DNA of 21,450 bases from Comamonadaceae bacterium (GTDB taxonomy: Bacteria; Pseudomonadota; Gammaproteobacteria; Burkholderiales; Burkholderiaceae), in the NCBI GenBank assembly GCA_947377705.1, contig CANCGU010000016.1:1-21450 (forward strand), read 5' to 3'. Each line of letters opens with the position of its first letter. The stretch's first letter is position 1. A program made the translations under genes and the position numbers. The notes under the pieces were generated by a model. The model ran no database searches, was not told the DNA's origin, and was given only the letters and a program-made list of their open reading frames with translations. Positions 7,518 through 14,623 of the stretch are shown here, in pieces.

Positions 7518-7850
7518 TTGGTCGCTTGCTTTTGTGCCGCATGGTGCCGAACCTGTGATGACTACGCACAGGTGGTTGACGCACTCAAGGTGCACCATGC
7601 GTCGCATGCTGATTTTGTTTGGGTGGATATCGAAGATCAGGCGGAGGTGTTGGACAACATCGATGTTGAAAACTTTCCAACTCTGCTAATTTCAGACGTG
7701 CAACAGGTGTACTTTTGGGGTGCGGTGCTGCCGCATGCAGCTACCGCATCGCAGTTGATCGACCATATCTTGTCTGAGGGCATCCGGTCGATCGATGCGC
7801 CTGATATCCTTCAACTCGATCAACGTTTGCGATCTTCTCTTTTTTCTTAA
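7518..7850 (+). CDS. Thioredoxin-fold protein with a WCRTC motif, start uncertain
   Basis: The reading frame encodes a short thioredoxin-like domain: CAAWCRTCDDY holds the W-C-x-x-C redox motif, followed by DFVWVDIEDQAEVLD, and by the cis-proline loop NFPTLLI. About 110 residues are present if translation begins at TTG 7518, but that start would trim the first beta strand (RLLVACF). The frame is open upstream to a stop at 7452 and contains no ATG, GTG or other TTG, and no Shine-Dalgarno is visible before 7518. Either it begins at a rare codon such as ATT 7494 or 7488, or its 5' end has been lost. The next gene downstream is a deletion remnant, which favours local decay. Function beyond thiol-disulfide exchange is not visible. 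Confidence 0.6.
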   Translation: MVACFCAAWCRTCDDYAQVVDALKVHHASHADFVWVDIEDQAEVLDNIDVENFPTLLISDVQQVYFWGAVLPHAATASQLIDHILSEGIRSIDAPDILQLDQRLRSSLFS

Positions 7851-7859
7851 GAACCTTTC

Positions 7860-7960
7860 ATGTCATTCAACGTCCTCCACGACGCCGCGCTGAACCAACT
7901 GTTTCGCGAAGCCCGCACCGTCCACGCTTGGCATTTTCTGAGGCTGCACAAATTTTGTAA
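7860..7960 (+). pseudogene. Remnant of a nitroreductase-family gene (RutE/malonic semialdehyde reductase-like) with a large internal deletion
   Basis: From ATG 7860 the frame reads a protein beginning MSFNVLHDAALNQLF and continuing REARTVHAW, which resembles the first about 25 residues of RutE-like nitroreductases (E. coli RutE has LFTDARTHNGW). Immediately after, in a different frame, 7934-7960 reads FSEAAQIL-stop, resembling the RutE C-terminus (SFEEACGLL). Intact family members are about 195 residues, so some 160 codons are missing and the two ends are out of frame. An intrinsic terminator follows the ancestral stop after 22 bases, as expected if it belonged to the intact gene. The surviving 52-codon ORF running to 8018 is probably not a functional protein. 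Confidence 0.7.
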
Positions 7961-7982
7961 GTGCATTCCGCTCACCCCCTTG

Positions 7983-8008
7983 AAAGCCCGCAAACAAGCG
8001 GGCTTTTT
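7983..8008 (+). terminator. Rho-independent terminator
   Basis: A perfect 9-pair stem (AAAGCCCGC / GCGGGCTTT, 7983-7991 and 7998-8006) with a 6-base loop, followed by more T residues. It lies just after the nitroreductase remnant and should separate the sbp1 side from the hydrolase-sbp2-cysTWA operon. Confidence 0.9.
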
Positions 8009-8023
8009 CTTTAGATAGATGCG

Positions 8024-8039
8024 TTATTAACTAACAAAT
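8024..8039 (+). promoter_or_regulatory. AT-rich motif shared with the sbp1 promoter (site 2)
   Basis: This segment matches 12 of 16 positions of 6326-6341. It is part of an imperfect palindrome (GTTATT ... AATAAAC, 8023-8042) in the gap between the terminator and the hydrolase start, where the promoter for the sbp2-cysTWA operon must lie. A sulfur-responsive LysR-type site (CysB or Cbl) is a guess from context. Confidence 0.3.
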
Positions 8040-8084
8040 AAACAGTTGTTTGAGTTTGCTGCAATGCCACCCACAATCGCGGCC

Positions 8085-8678
8085 ATGTCTCAAGCACCCA
8101 CCATCCTCATCGTTCCGGGTTGGCGCGATTCCGGCCCCGGCCACTGGCAAAGCCTGTGGGCCGAGTCCATCGTAGGTGCGGTGCGCGTGCAGCAAGACAA
8201 TTGGATTTCCCCCACGCGTAGCGCCTGGGTAAGCCGAATTGCCGAAACTATTCTGGCGCAAGATGGGCCTGTGGTTTTGGTGGCGCACAGCCTTGGCTGC
8301 ATTGCCTCCACCCATTTGCCGCCCGAAGCGGTGGCCCGTATTCGGGGCGCGTTGCTCGTGGCGCCCGCTGACCCTGATCGCCGTGCGCCTTTGGTGGACT
8401 TTGCGCCTGTGCCGTACCATACGCTCCCCTACCGCAGTGTGGTGGTGGCCAGCAGCAACGACCCGTATTGCCCAGTGCGCACCGCAGGGGCCTATGCAAG
8501 GTCGTGGGGCAGCGAGTTTGTGCGCTTGCAAAACGCAGCTCACATCAACATCGATTCTGGTTTTGGTGCCTGGCCCTTGGGTCTGGCACTGTTGCAGTCT
8601 TTGGTTGAAACACCTTTGGTGTTTAAGTCTTCGACACCTGCAACTTCTACTCATTCTTTGGAGCTTCAAACGGTATGA
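8085..8678 (+). CDS. Alpha/beta hydrolase of the RBBP9/YdeN family
   Basis: A 197-residue serine hydrolase-like protein. The N-terminus ILIVPGWRDSGPGHWQ is typical of the RBBP9/YdeN family; the nucleophile elbow is AHSLG (S69), with D126 (SNDPYC) and H153 (AAHIN) completing the triad. Substrates are unknown for most members. ATG 8085 is chosen because family proteins start a few residues before the first strand; ATG 8064 (seven codons earlier) is possible, and neither has a good Shine-Dalgarno. It is the first gene after the terminator and its stop overlaps the sbp2 start (ATGA), so it belongs to the sulfate transport operon, a pairing whose meaning is not evident. Confidence 0.82.
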   Translation: MSQAPTILIVPGWRDSGPGHWQSLWAESIVGAVRVQQDNWISPTRSAWVSRIAETILAQDGPVVLVAHSLGCIASTHLPPEAVARIRGALLVAPADPDRRAPLVDFAPVPYHTLPYRSVVVASSNDPYCPVRTAGAYARSWGSEFVRLQNAAHINIDSGFGAWPLGLALLQSLVETPLVFKSSTPATSTHSLELQTV

Positions 8679-9667
8679 AAAAATTTCTACACTTCACCTT
8701 AGCCGCTGCGTTGTTGACCCTCAGCACTTTGGTTTCTGCGCAAACTTTGCTCAACGTGTCGTACGACGTGGCTCGCGAGTTTTACAAAGACTACAACGCA
8801 GCCTTTGTCGCCCATTACAAAAAGACCACGGGCAAAGACATCAAGATTGACCAAGCGCATGGTAGCTCAAGCGCACAAGCGCGTGCGGTGAACGACGGAT
8901 TAGAAGCCGATGTGGTGACCATGAATACCACCACCGACATTGAGTTTTTGGCCAGCACCGGTGTAGTCGCCAAGGATTGGGCGAAGAAATTTCCTAACAA
9001 CGCATCGCCCACAACTTCAACCATGTTATTCCTCACCCGCAATGGCAATCCCAAGGGCATCAAAGACTGGGATGACCTCATCAAACCTGGCGTGCAAGTC
9101 ATCATCGTCAACCCCAAAACGGGTGGCAATGGTCGTATGGCGTATTTGGCAGCTTGGGCTTATGCCCGCAAAAAAGGCATGAATGACGCAAGTGCTGCCG
9201 AGTTCGTGGGCAAGCTGTTCAAGAATGTGCCTGTGCTCGCCAAAGGTGGACGTGACGCCACCACCATCTTCTTGCAACGCAACATCGGCGATGTGCTGGT
9301 GACGTTTGAATCTGAAGTGGTTTCCGTGGACCGCGAGTTTGGCGAAGGCAAGGTGGATGCGGTGCACCCATCGGTCAGCATCATTGCTGAGAACCCCGTG
9401 GCTGTGGTGGAACGCACTGTGAACAAAAAGGGCACTGGCGAATTGGCCAAGGCTTATTTGAATTACTTGTACTCGGACGAGGCGCAAGAAATTGCGGCCA
9501 AACATGCCTTGCGCCCACGTTCGCCCGCGCTACTGAAGAAATACGCTGCTACTTTCAAGCCCGTTCAGCTGGTTCCCGTGAGCGAGTACTTCGGTTCGCT
9601 CAGTGAGGCACAAAAAGTCCACTTCAATGACGGTGGCCAGTTCGACAAGATTTACACGGTGAAGTAA
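8675..9667 (+). CDS. sbp: Periplasmic sulfate-binding protein of an ABC transporter (Sbp family), copy 2
   Basis: A 330-residue periplasmic binding protein with a signal peptide ending at VSA-Q (residue 22). It shares with copy 1 the LLNVSYD start, the ADVVT segment, the stretch [13 protein letters not shown](I/V)KPG, YLAAWxxA, AYLNYLYxDE and the FDxIY end, so the two are paralogues, probably an old local duplication. In the putative sulfate loop it reads HGSSSAQAR where copy 1 has HGGSGKQAR. It lies directly ahead of cysT with a 6-base gap, so this copy is the dedicated partner of CysTWA. A GGAG lies about 12 bases before the ATG. Confidence 0.94.
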   Translation: MKKFLHFTLAAALLTLSTLVSAQTLLNVSYDVAREFYKDYNAAFVAHYKKTTGKDIKIDQAHGSSSAQARAVNDGLEADVVTMNTTTDIEFLASTGVVAKDWAKKFPNNASPTTSTMLFLTRNGNPKGIKDWDDLIKPGVQVIIVNPKTGGNGRMAYLAAWAYARKKGMNDASAAEFVGKLFKNVPVLAKGGRDATTIFLQRNIGDVLVTFESEVVSVDREFGEGKVDAVHPSVSIIAENPVAVVERTVNKKGTGELAKAYLNYLYSDEAQEIAAKHALRPRSPALLKKYAATFKPVQLVPVSEYFGSLSEAQKVHFNDGGQFDKIYTVK

Positions 9668-9673
9668 TTTTTC

Positions 9674-10528
9674 ATGGCATTGTTTTCTCTGACGCGCAGC
9701 CACAAGGCGGCGCGTGTTCTTCCTGGTTTCAACATCACGCTAGGTTTTACGCTCACTTACCTGAGCTTGATTGTGTTGATTCCGCTCTCAGCTCTGGTGT
9801 TCAAAACCTTCACCCTGACATGGGACCAGTTTTGGACTGCCGTCACTGGGCCGCGCGTGATGGCATCGTACAAACTCACGTTTGGTGCGTCGCTGATTGC
9901 GGCCTTGGTGAACGTGGTGTTTGGCTTGCTCGTGGCCTGGGTGCTGGTGCGCTACAACTTTTTCGGTAAGAAGGTGATTGACGCGTTGGTCGACCTTCCT
10001 TTTGCATTGCCTACCGCCGTGGCCGGTATTTCGCTCACGGCTTTGTTGGCAGGCAACGGCTGGGTAGGCCAATACCTTGAGCCTATGGGCATTCAATTGG
10101 CGTTCAACCCGAATGGTGTGGTGATTGCACTCATCTTCATTGGTTTGCCCTTTGTGGTGCGCACCGTGCAGCCGGTGTTGGAAGACGCAGAGAAAGAACT
10201 CGAAGAAGCGGCCACTTGCTTGGGCGCTACGCGCTGGCAAACTTTTACACGGGTGATTTTTCCGAGCATCGCACCCGCGTTGCTGACTGGTTTTGCCATG
10301 GCGTTTGCGCGTGCGATTGGTGAATATGGCTCCGTCATTTTCATTGCGGGCAACATGCCCATGGTGTCTGAAATCACGCCACTCATCATCATTGGTAAGT
10401 TGGAGCAATACGACTACGCTGGCGCAACCGCAGTGGCGGTGGTGATGTTGGTCATCTCGTTCATCTTGTTGTTGGTGATCAATGCCCTGCAAGCTTGGCA
10501 ACGTCGCCATACAGGAGCCCCAGCATGA
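9674..10528 (+). CDS. cysT: Sulfate/thiosulfate ABC transporter permease CysT (CysU)
   Basis: A 284-residue inner-membrane permease with about six transmembrane segments (first at residues 20-43, last near 253-275). The ABC coupling (EAA) motif [21 protein letters not shown] is near residues 177-197 and would dock on Cys[14 protein letters not shown] is a family-typical stretch. With CysW it forms the channel for sulfate/thiosulfate import. It overlaps cysW by 4 bases (ATGA). The ATG has only a poor Shine-Dalgarno, so translation may rely on coupling to sbp2. Confidence 0.95.
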   Translation: MALFSLTRSHKAARVLPGFNITLGFTLTYLSLIVLIPLSALVFKTFTLTWDQFWTAVTGPRVMASYKLTFGASLIAALVNVVFGLLVAWVLVRYNFFGKKVIDALVDLPFALPTAVAGISLTALLAGNGWVGQYLEPMGIQLAFNPNGVVIALIFIGLPFVVRTVQPVLEDAEKELEEAATCLGATRWQTFTRVIFPSIAPALLTGFAMAFARAIGEYGSVIFIAGNMPMVSEITPLIIIGKLEQYDYAGATAVAVVMLVISFILLLVINALQAWQRRHTGAPA

Positions 10529-11418
10529 CAACGACTATGAATCCTTCATCACGTCGTGCACAAGCAGGGACGACTGAACCCGCATGGGTGCGCTACAGCC
10601 TGATTGGCTTGGCGCTGACGTTTATGTTTTTCTTCTTGGTCTTGCCGTTGGCGGCGGTATTCACCGAAGCCTTGCGCAAAGGTTTTGACGCGTATTGGGT
10701 GGCTTTGCAAGAGCCAGACGCTTGGTCAGCTATTTATTTGACCTTCATCACTGCGCTCATTGCGGTGCCTTTGAATTTAGTGTTTGGTGTGGCGGCTGCG
10801 TGGGCCATTGCCAAGTATGAATTTACAGGCAAAGCCTTTTTAACCACGCTGGTTGATTTGCCGTTTTCGGTGTCCCCCGTGGTGGCCGGTTTGATTTACG
10901 TTTTGATGTTTGGCGCGCAGGGCTGGTTTGGCCCTTGGCTGCAAGAGCACGACATCAAAATCATTTTTGCCGTGCCCGGCATTGTGTTGGCCACGGTGTT
11001 TGTCACGTTTCCTTTCATTGCGCGTGAGTTGATTCCGCTCATGCAAGCGCAGGGCAATGACGAAGAGCAAGCTGCCATTGTGTTGGGTGCTACAGGTTGG
11101 CAAACCTTTTGGTATGTCACATTGCCCAATATCAAGTGGGGCCTGATCTACGGCGTCATTTTGTGTAACGCCCGCGCCATGGGTGAGTTTGGTGCGGTGT
11201 CGGTGGTGTCGGGTCACATCCGTGGTCAAACCAACACCATGCCTTTGCATGTGGAAATTTTGTACAACGAATACCAATCGGTAGCGGCGTTTGCCGTGGC
11301 CTCACTCTTGGCTTTGTTGGCCTTGGTGACCTTGGCCATCAAGTCCACGGTGGAGTGGCGTCATGCCCGCGAGCTTAAAGCTACGGCTGATTTGCCGCCC
11401 GAGACTCCACACGTATAA
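10525..11418 (+). CDS. cysW: Sulfate/thiosulfate ABC transporter permease CysW
   Basis: A 297-residue permease, partner of CysT. It has about six membrane segments, [15 protein letters not shown] (a CysW-typical stretch) and the coupling motif [24 protein letters not shown] 10525 is chosen over a TTG ten codons upstream because it overlaps the cysT stop and is preceded by AGGAG. The long cytosolic N-terminus (about 24 residues, rich in S, T, R) is normal for the family. cysA starts 20 bases downstream. Confidence 0.95.
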   Translation: MTTTMNPSSRRAQAGTTEPAWVRYSLIGLALTFMFFFLVLPLAAVFTEALRKGFDAYWVALQEPDAWSAIYLTFITALIAVPLNLVFGVAAAWAIAKYEFTGKAFLTTLVDLPFSVSPVVAGLIYVLMFGAQGWFGPWLQEHDIKIIFAVPGIVLATVFVTFPFIARELIPLMQAQGNDEEQAAIVLGATGWQTFWYVTLPNIKWGLIYGVILCNARAMGEFGAVSVVSGHIRGQTNTMPLHVEILYNEYQSVAAFAVASLLALLALVTLAIKSTVEWRHARELKATADLPPETPHV

Positions 11419-11438
11419 ATCAATAAGAGTACCGAATC

Positions 11439-12524
11439 ATGAGCATCGAAATCAGAAACATCCACAAACAGTTTGGCGACTTCCAAGCGCTGGGCGATGT
11501 GAGCTTGGACATTCACTCCGGCGAGTTGATCGCCTTGTTAGGTCCATCCGGCTGCGGCAAAACCACCTTGCTGCGTATCATTGCGGGTTTGGAAACCGCA
11601 GATGCGGGCACCATTTTGTTCAGTGGTGAAGACACCACCCATGTGCATGTGCGCGAGCGCCAAGTGGGTTTTGTGTTTCAACACTACGCCTTGTTCCGCC
11701 ACATGACCGTGTTTGAAAACGTGGCCTTCGGCTTGCGCGTCAAACCTCGCAGCGAACGCCCCAGCGAAGAACAAATCAATCGAAAAGTGCACGACTTACT
11801 CAGCTTGGTGCAACTCGATTGGTTGGCTGACCGTTACCCCTCGCAACTCTCTGGTGGTCAACGTCAACGCATTGCCTTGGCCCGCGCCTTGGCGGTGGAG
11901 CCTAAAGTGTTGTTGTTGGATGAACCCTTTGGTGCCTTGGACGCCAAGGTGCGTAAAGAGCTGCGCCGTTGGTTGCGTCGCTTGCACGACGATTTGAATG
12001 TGACCACCATCTTTGTGACGCACGATCAAGAAGAAGCCCTTGAAGTGGCCGACCGCGTGGTGGTGATGAACAAAGGTAATGTCGAGCAAGTGGGTAGCCC
12101 GCAAGAGGTTTGGGAACACCCCGCCAGCCCATTTGTGTACGGCTTCTTAGGCGATGTGAACTTGTTCCATGGCCGCGCTCACGAAGGCGAAATGCACATC
12201 GGTGTGGAAGACCAAACCGTCCGCGTAGCCAGCCCTGAGCACCATGCCGCACAAGACGCCAAAGCGTTTGCCTATGTGCGTCCGCACGATTTGGATGTAC
12301 GTCGTTACACATCCGGTGACGAAGGCATCGTGGCGCAACTCACCCGTGCCATTGTGGTGGGACCGATTGCACGCTTGGAGTTGGTTGCGGCTGAAGGTGA
12401 CAGCCCGTCGAATCAGCAGATCATTGAAGCGCAAATCCCTGCATCGCAGTTTTACGAGCAGGGATTTACAGAGGGTGAGACTTTGCTGCTCACACCGCGC
12501 AAAGCGCGGGTGTTCGTCGCTTAA
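11439..12524 (+). CDS. cysA: Sulfate/thiosulfate ABC transporter ATP-binding protein CysA
   Basis: A 361-residue ATPase that powers CysTW. Walker A GPSGCGKT lies at residues 35-42, Q-loop glutamine Q81, signature LSGGQ at 137-141, Walker B LLLDEP at 158-163 and the switch histidine H195 in THDQEEA. The C-terminal third (about 240-361) is the TOBE-like regulatory domain of CysA proteins. It ends the operon; a short symmetrical hairpin overlaps and follows the stop before the convergent hydrolase gene. Confidence 0.96.
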   Translation: MSIEIRNIHKQFGDFQALGDVSLDIHSGELIALLGPSGCGKTTLLRIIAGLETADAGTILFSGEDTTHVHVRERQVGFVFQHYALFRHMTVFENVAFGLRVKPRSERPSEEQINRKVHDLLSLVQLDWLADRYPSQLSGGQRQRIALARALAVEPKVLLLDEPFGALDAKVRKELRRWLRRLHDDLNVTTIFVTHDQEEALEVADRVVVMNKGNVEQVGSPQEVWEHPASPFVYGFLGDVNLFHGRAHEGEMHIGVEDQTVRVASPEHHAAQDAKAFAYVRPHDLDVRRYTSGDEGIVAQLTRAIVVGPIARLELVAAEGDSPSNQQIIEAQIPASQFYEQGFTEGETLLLTPRKARVFVA

Positions 12525-12541
12525 AGCGCGTCTGAGCGCTT
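12524..12541. terminator. Short hairpin between convergent cysA and hydrolase genes (weak terminator)
   Basis: AAGCGC (12524-12529) and GCGCTT (12536-12541) form a 6-pair stem with a 6-base loop in the 20-base gap between two convergent stops. There is no real T-run on the plus side and only a short TTT on the minus side, so it is at best a weak bidirectional terminator. Confidence 0.4.
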
Positions 12542-12544
12542 GAC

Positions 12545-13447
12545 TTAAACGTACTGCTTGAGCCAAGCAACAGCGCGGCTCCAGCCGTCAGTCGCAGGGG
12601 CCGCGCGGTAGCTCGCGCGGTAGTCGGCGTGAAACGCGTGCGGTGCTTCTGGGTACAACACAAACTCTGAGGCCTTGGCCGCTTTGTTGCCTCTGGCGGC
12701 AGCTTGCGCCAGGGCTTCTTTCATGTGGTTGATCGATGTCACAGGAATGCCTGTGTCGGCAGCGCCGTACAAGCCTAAGACGGGGGATTTCAAAGCATCG
12801 ACCAAATCGATGGGATGCTTGGGGTTGTTGGCATTGGTTTGACCCTCCATGCGACCGTACCAAGCTACGCCGGCTTTGACCTTGGGGTTGTGCTCGGCAT
12901 AGAGCCAGGTGATGCGACCACCCCAGCAAAACCCTGTGATCGCTAATTTATTGGTATGGCCGCCGTTTTGAGTGGCCCATTGCACAGTGGCATCTAGGTC
13001 AGCCATCACTTGCGCATCAGGCACTTTGGAAATCAACTCAGCTTGCAGCTTGGCAATGTCTTTGAATTGTGCGGGGTCACCTTGACGCACAAACAGTTCG
13101 GGGGCAATGGCCAGATAGCCTTCTTTGGCGAGGCGTCGTGTCACATCGGCAATGTATTCATGCACGCCAAAAATTTCAGAAATCACCAACACCACTGGTA
13201 AATTGGTCTGACCCGCAGGGGCCGAGCGGTAGGCGGGAACTTTGAAGCCATTGACATCGATTTCGACCCGACCGGTGGTCAAACCTTCGGCGGATGTTTG
13301 AACCGCCGTTTGTGCCATCAATGGCATGGCTGCTGCGGCATAGCCTACGCCCAGTGCTGTTTGCAAAGCCAAACGACGCGTAGGCGTGTGTGAGGCCTCA
13401 GTGCTGTTGAGCAGGGCGTGTGTGTCTTCGATGTGGTTGAGGTTCAT
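12545..13447 (-). CDS. Dienelactone hydrolase-family protein with a Tat signal
   Basis: A 300-residue alpha/beta hydrolase of the dienelactone hydrolase family. The nucleophile is a cysteine (GFCWGG, C174), with D231 (GAADTG) and H270 (APHAF) as the other triad members and E91 (ISEIFG) matching the conserved glutamate. The N-terminus carries TRRLALQTALG and a hydrophobic run (residues 23-46), a twin-arginine signal, so the mature enzyme would act in the periplasm. ATG 13447 is chosen since it leaves the signal about 20 residues in and has AAAGG upstream. Classical enzymes cleave dienelactone in chlorocatechol breakdown; no such pathway genes are near, so the substrate is unknown. Confidence 0.87.
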   Translation of the reverse strand: MNLNHIEDTHALLNSTEASHTPTRRLALQTALGVGYAAAAMPLMAQTAVQTSAEGLTTGRVEIDVNGFKVPAYRSAPAGQTNLPVVLVISEIFGVHEYIADVTRRLAKEGYLAIAPELFVRQGDPAQFKDIAKLQAELISKVPDAQVMADLDATVQWATQNGGHTNKLAITGFCWGGRITWLYAEHNPKVKAGVAWYGRMEGQTNANNPKHPIDLVDALKSPVLGLYGAADTGIPVTSINHMKEALAQAAARGNKAAKASEFVLYPEAPHAFHADYRASYRAAPATDGWSRAVAWLKQYV

Positions 13448-13525
13448 GGCGCAGCCTTTAGTGGGTGAGACGAAATGCAAGAGTCTAGGGCTAAACAATA
13501 ATAGGTGCTTCTTGAGAGATGAATC

Positions 13526-13963
13526 ATGACAATTGATTGGCTTAATTTCACACCGTTGACATCGCTGGCAGGTGGCTTACTACTTGGGATAGCCGCTTCG
13601 CTGCTGTTTATTTACAGTGGACGCATTTTGGGAATCACTGGCATTTTGGAGGGTCTTTTGCCCCCTAAGTTGGGTGATGCCGCATGGCGATTCACATTTG
13701 TGCTGGGCTTGGTGGTGTCCCCGCTGGTGGGGCAGTGGTTGTTGCCAGGCGATGCGCTACATCCCCCACAAATCGATGCAACCTGGCCGGTGTTGATTGT
13801 GGCGGGCCTGCTGGTCGGGGTCGGCACGCGTTGGGGAGCCGGCTGCACCAGCGGTCACGGAATTTGTGGGTTGAGTCGGTTGTCGCTGCGGTCTTTGATT
13901 GCAACCCTGTCGTTCATGGCCACTGGTTTTTTGACCGTGTTTGTGATCCGTCACGTCATCTGA
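13526..13963 (+). CDS. YeeE/YedE family membrane protein, half-size, N-terminal type (probable thiosulfate/sulfur transporter)
   Basis: A 145-residue, mostly hydrophobic protein with about four membrane segments. The family motif GAGCTSGHGICGLSR is at residues 105-119, with C107 and C114. In the related thiosulfate importer TsuA (YeeE), conserved cysteines in the pore relay thiosulfate, so uptake of thiosulfate or another reduced sulfur species is the likely role. It is paired with a second half-size protein 12 bases downstream; together they correspond to one full-length YeeE. GAGAGATGA lies before the ATG. The gene is divergent from the Tat-hydrolase across 78 bases. Confidence 0.9.
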   Translation: MTIDWLNFTPLTSLAGGLLLGIAASLLFIYSGRILGITGILEGLLPPKLGDAAWRFTFVLGLVVSPLVGQWLLPGDALHPPQIDATWPVLIVAGLLVGVGTRWGAGCTSGHGICGLSRLSLRSLIATLSFMATGFLTVFVIRHVI

Positions 13964-13975
13964 GGGAGAAGCATC

Positions 13976-14422
13976 TTGCAACGTTTGATTGAATTTTTTG
14001 CGGGTTTAATTTTTGGTTTGGGTCTTTTGCTGTCTGGCATGACAGACCCGTCGAAAGTGCAAGCCTTTTTAGATCTTGTCGGTCCGTGGGACCCGTCCTT
14101 GGCCTTCGTCATGGGCGGCGGTGTGTTGATGGCGATGTTGGGATTTGCAATTGCCAAAAGAAAAAACAAGAGCTTGTCTGGCCAAGTATTTCATTGGCCA
14201 GAGTTGCGTCACGTCGATCAGGGTTTGATTTTTGGAAGCCTCATTTTTGGCATAGGCTGGGGTTTGGCTGGTTTTTGTCCTGGCCCAGCACTGGTGTCCA
14301 TGGCCTCCGGAGAAGTCAAAGCTGTCGTGTTTGTGTTGGCGATGCTTTCAGGCATCGTGTGTTTTGATCGGCTCACTCGGCGCGCTCAGGAACCCCTAGC
14401 TTGCGCAAAAGACTGCCCATAG
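13976..14422 (+). CDS. YeeE/YedE family membrane protein, half-size, second type (DUF6691-like)
   Basis: A 148-residue membrane protein with about four hydrophobic segments. GLAGFCPGPAL at residues 97-106 carries C101, the counterpart of the conserved cysteine of the second half of YeeE. The start is TTG at 13976, supported by GAGGGAGAAG upstream and by the protein beginning right at its first membrane helix; no ATG is nearby. It should form the transporter with the preceding product. Its last 50 bases overlap the end of the convergent DUF2892 gene. The extra C-terminal tail ends CAKDCP, adding two cysteines. Confidence 0.87.
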   Translation: MQRLIEFFAGLIFGLGLLLSGMTDPSKVQAFLDLVGPWDPSLAFVMGGGVLMAMLGFAIAKRKNKSLSGQVFHWPELRHVDQGLIFGSLIFGIGWGLAGFCPGPALVSMASGEVKAVVFVLAMLSGIVCFDRLTRRAQEPLACAKDCP

Positions 14423-14585
14423 GACAGACGTTGGTGAATCCAAACTGAAACAAGTTCAGACCCACAAACGCAGTGAAGGCGAGCGCCCATCGTGAGATGA
14501 ACATGGGGCTTCCTTCAACACCGAGTGCCAAAGAGATCATGATGAATAGTCCCGCAAAGATGCGGATGTAACGTTCGATGGTCAT
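14373..14585 (-). CDS. Small DUF2892 (YgaP transmembrane-domain-like) membrane protein, copy 1
   Basis: A 70-residue protein with two hydrophobic segments (about residues 7-23 and 31-50) and a CPMG motif at 54-57, as in the membrane part of YgaP-like proteins that are often coupled to rhodanese domains; no rhodanese domain is attached here. AAAGGAG precedes the ATG. It follows the TolC-like gene on the same strand after 38 bases, so it is probably the third gene of the RND operon. Its last 50 bases lie antisense to the end of the YeeE-type gene. Sulfur trafficking is inferred from the family and the neighbours only. Confidence 0.8.
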   Translation of the reverse strand: MTIERYIRIFAGLFIMISLALGVEGSPMFISRWALAFTAFVGLNLFQFGFTNVCPMGSLLRKLGVPERAE

Positions 14586-14623
14586 AGAGACTCCTTTTTA
14601 AAAAATGAAATTTGAATGTGGGG

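Noticed and set aside
7441..7689. An ATG-started 82-codon ORF between sbp1 and the hydrolase gene
   Set aside because: Its protein has no recognisable fold, while the overlapping frame encodes a clear thioredoxin motif (WCRTC) and cis-proline loop.
8031..8669. A 212-codon ORF antisense to the alpha/beta hydrolase gene
   Set aside because: The plus-strand frame has a full catalytic triad and couples to sbp2; the antisense frame has no domain signature.
9788..10531. A 247-codon ORF antisense to cysT
   Set aside because: It is a shadow of cysT; composition is unusual (many His, Gln) and there is no ribosome site or family motif.
12524..12541. A strong bidirectional terminator between cysA and the hydrolase gene
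   Set aside because: The stem is only 6 pairs and lacks a proper T-run on the plus side, so it is listed only as a weak hairpin.
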